Below are positions 13,574 through 14,740 of a stretch of 14,740 nucleotides of DNA, piece by piece. The stretch is from assembly GCA_040255925.1 (NCBI GenBank), contig JBDZVX010000062.1, positions 1-14,740 of the forward strand, in the 5' to 3' direction. Position 1 is the stretch's first letter. Every line of letters begins with the position of its first letter. The position numbers were made by a program, and so were the translations under genes. The notes under the pieces were generated by a model that saw only the letters and a program-made list of their open reading frames with translations, made no database searches and had not been told where the DNA came from. Source of the DNA: Nitrolancea sp040255925 (GTDB taxonomy: Bacteria > Chloroflexota > Chloroflexia > Thermomicrobiales > Thermomicrobiaceae).

Positions 13574-13676
13574 TCCTCACCCCTACAGCCCCCACCCCTA
13601 GCCCCTCCCCCAATCCTAGGGGAGGGGAACCGAACGTTCGAGCGTGCTCCCTCTCTCCCAATGCTGGGAGAGAGGC
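13574..13676. repeat. Palindromic intergenic element B (after murA), partly decayed
   Basis: Same construction as the element before murA: a left TCCTCACCCCTA-type end, hairpin CCCCTCCCC/GGGGAGGGG (13602–13610 and 13619–13627, 8-base loop), a central perfect palindrome CGAACGTTCG (13631–13640) and hairpin CCTCTCTCCC/GGGAGAGAGG (13650–13659 and 13666–13675, 6-base loop). CCCCCAATCCT/A loop bases are shared with element A. The right terminal GGGGTGAGGGC arm is missing and the left end has a C-rich insertion. It may serve as an end structure for the murA transcript, but no T-tract follows. The remaining spacer to 13747 shows nothing else. Confidence 0.72.
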
Positions 13677-13747
13677 CACGGCCGTTGGAGTACACTCCAT
13701 CTTCCGCTCAAACCAAACACGGGGAACAGATACGTTGGTAGCCGTAG

Positions 13748-14140
13748 TCATCCAACCTGATGGAGTTGGATGAGGTTGCCACACGTGTCGTCAAACCTGG
13801 CGACGGTTACCTCTCCCATTTCTGTTGGTTCCATCGTAAACACCACACCCAGCTCTTTCAACCTGGCGTACTCTTGGTGAATGTCATCAACGCCAAAGGA
13901 CGTAGCGGGTATCCCCGCCTCAAACAGCGCGCGTTGGAACTCCTTTGCTGGAACAGCCGGGTTACTGCTTGGCTCAAGAGCGAGTTCGATATCGTCCGGC
14001 GCTTCCGGCGAGAAAACGGTCAACCACTTGGCTTCCCCTACTGGTATTTCGACCTTTTTAATGAAACCCAAAACCTCCGTATAAAATTTGAGAGCCTTAT
14101 CTTGGTCGTCCACCATGACGCTCGTGAGGTTGATTCTCAT
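13748..14140 (-). CDS. VOC-family protein (glyoxalase/bleomycin-resistance/dioxygenase fold)
   Basis: 130 aa from the ATG at 14140 (MRINLTSVMVDDQDKALKFYTEVLGF), the usual start of a two-repeat VOC domain; a TTG at 14179 would add 13 unlikely residues. The first half carries the VMVDDQDKALKFYTEVLGF pattern, the second has SFGVDDIHQEYARLKELGVVF and ends in FDDTCGNLIQLHQ. Many metal-binding members end with Glu in this last strand (GNLIELxQ); here it is Gln, so metal binding cannot be assumed. Substrate unknown. Base composition is visibly lower in GC than the atp and mur genes, with codons such as AAA, TTT, AGT and ATA, consistent with acquisition from elsewhere. The ribosome site is weak (AGGGA about nine bases upstream). 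It is oriented opposite to its neighbours. Confidence 0.83.
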   Translation of the reverse strand: MRINLTSVMVDDQDKALKFYTEVLGFIKKVEIPVGEAKWLTVFSPEAPDDIELALEPSSNPAVPAKEFQRALFEAGIPATSFGVDDIHQEYARLKELGVVFTMEPTEMGEVTVARFDDTCGNLIQLHQVG

Positions 14141-14529
14141 AATAACCAGTCCCTGTCCTTCCCTTACGTGCTCTTTCAAAGCGAGCCAGTGACGTCCTTT
14201 GGATAGCGTTCTCGTTTGATTTCTGTGAGTCGGGTACAGAGAGCTTCCAGGCGTTAGGTTCAGACCCGAAAATTACCCAGCAGCCCTTTGCCAGCCTATC
14301 ACTGGCGCGCCGGGTTGCCCAAAACGCCGGGCTCGCTCGAACGTGGAGGCCAGTATCTCAGCGCGAACCGTTATAAGTCAAGACCGAAATGAGCCGGCGT
14401 GATAGGCTCCTCGCGCGCTGAGAATCTTCCCCCATCCTTGCCTCGAATGAGGGAGTACCGTGGAACCGTTCCGCCCCGGTTACGTTACCGAAGTAGCGGG
14501 CAATTCTGACCAACCATGCTGGAGGAGTG
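14141..14529. other. 389-base stretch without a gene, rich in inverted repeats
   Basis: I see no credible gene here. Several pairings exist: GCCAG/CTGGC (14290–14294 and 14302–14306), AGCCTATCAC/GTGATAGGCT (14293–14302 and 14399–14408), TCTCAGCGCG/CGCGCTGAGA (14356–14365 and 14414–14423) and GAGCC/GGCTC (14391–14395 and 14405–14409). The two 10-bp pairs cross each other, so they would be alternatives or a pseudoknot. Closer to the next gene are the dyad GGAAC-C-GTTCC (14462–14472) and the near-palindrome CGGTTACGTTACCG (14477–14490), possible protein sites. A TATAAG at 14372–14377 could be a −10 box but has no good −35. This may be a structured leader or a decayed element. Confidence 0.35.
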
Positions 14530-14740
14530 ATGCTCATTCGTATCCCCGGGCGGGTGGCCTCGGTGATCGTTCTCGTTGCGTTGCTGGTTGGGGCGACACC
14601 GGTGCAGGCGGCCAATGATCCGACCTATCTCACGACCACGCCTAACGGGCCGCCTGATGCCCAGTCGCATACCGACGGATCGACGGTCGTCTGGCAAGTC
14701 CACCAATCCCAGGTGGCGGAGAGCCCGCGTGATGTCTACG
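14530..14740 (+). CDS. Secreted protein, possibly TolB-like beta-propeller, 5' part only
   Basis: 70 codons are visible before the right edge. The ATG at 14530 has GGAGGAG just upstream; the GTG at 14527 is an in-frame alternative. Residues 1–27 form a clear signal peptide: basic IPGR, hydrophobic VASVIVLVALLVGA, then TPVQA with likely cleavage before AND. The mature part starts ANDPTYLTTTPNGPP and includes DGSTVVWQVHQSQVAESPRDVY. The pattern 'G-x-x-VVW … D-V/I-Y' is typical of exported TolB-like or WD40-like propeller repeats, but only one partial repeat is visible, so the family call is tentative. It has no visible link to the genes on the left beyond the structured spacer. Confidence 0.65.
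   Translation, partial: MLIRIPGRVASVIVLVALLVGATPVQAANDPTYLTTTPNGPPDAQSHTDGSTVVWQVHQSQVAESPRDVY

Noticed and set aside
13749..13772. CATCCAAC/GTTGGATG inverted repeat at the 3' end of the VOC gene as a terminator
   Set aside because: It overlaps the stop codon region inside the coding sequence and is not followed by a T-tract in the direction of transcription.
14414..14425. CTGAGA as part of a TPP riboswitch
   Set aside because: The required downstream ACCTGAT-type segment and the expected stems are absent within the next 100 bases.

Overview
The window looks like a chromosomal segment of a high-GC member of the Chloroflexota, probably class Thermomicrobia (the Sphaerobacter/Nitrolancea neighbourhood). 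That guess rests on overall protein character, frequent GTG starts, strong GGAGG ribosome sites and the pyrG–atp–murA neighbourhood; it was not checked by a search. The sequence is a draft: a run of exactly 100 N sits at the start of atpD, and the same 55 bases occur on both sides of it.

Left part (1–2068, minus strand). Four genes are tightly packed and read right to left: a 74-aa exported or membrane-anchored protein with an acidic, His-rich C-terminus, a 104-aa single-pass protein with a poly-Asp stretch, an ApbE-type FAD:protein FMN transferase, and a ferric-reductase-like haem membrane protein that runs off the left edge. This is probably an extracytoplasmic electron-transfer or flavinylation cassette with two small accessory proteins I do not recognise. 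About 250 bp containing an imperfect inverted repeat separates it from the divergent right-hand genes.

Centre (2320–13564, plus strand). A metallo-beta-lactamase-fold protein with an eroded metal motif precedes pyrG (CTP synthase). A good extended −10 promoter follows pyrG. It leads into a complete F-type ATP synthase operon in the order atpI-atpB-atpE-atpF-atpH-atpA-atpG-atpD-atpC, so all eight F1Fo subunits plus the AtpI/AtpZ-type assembly protein are present. The c subunit lacks the Na+-site glutamine and threonine, so the enzyme is probably proton-coupled. Several spacers carry hairpins or perfect dyads, including one on each side of atpE. murA (first committed step of peptidoglycan synthesis) follows, and is bracketed by two related palindromic elements built from C/T-rich and G/A-rich hairpins.

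Right part (13565–14740). After the second palindromic element come a minus-strand VOC-family protein of visibly lower GC, then about 390 bp without a gene that holds several mutually exclusive inverted repeats. The window ends with the first 70 codons of a secreted protein that may be a beta-propeller.

I saw no tRNA, rRNA, CRISPR array, insertion sequence with a transposase, or canonical T-tailed terminator.
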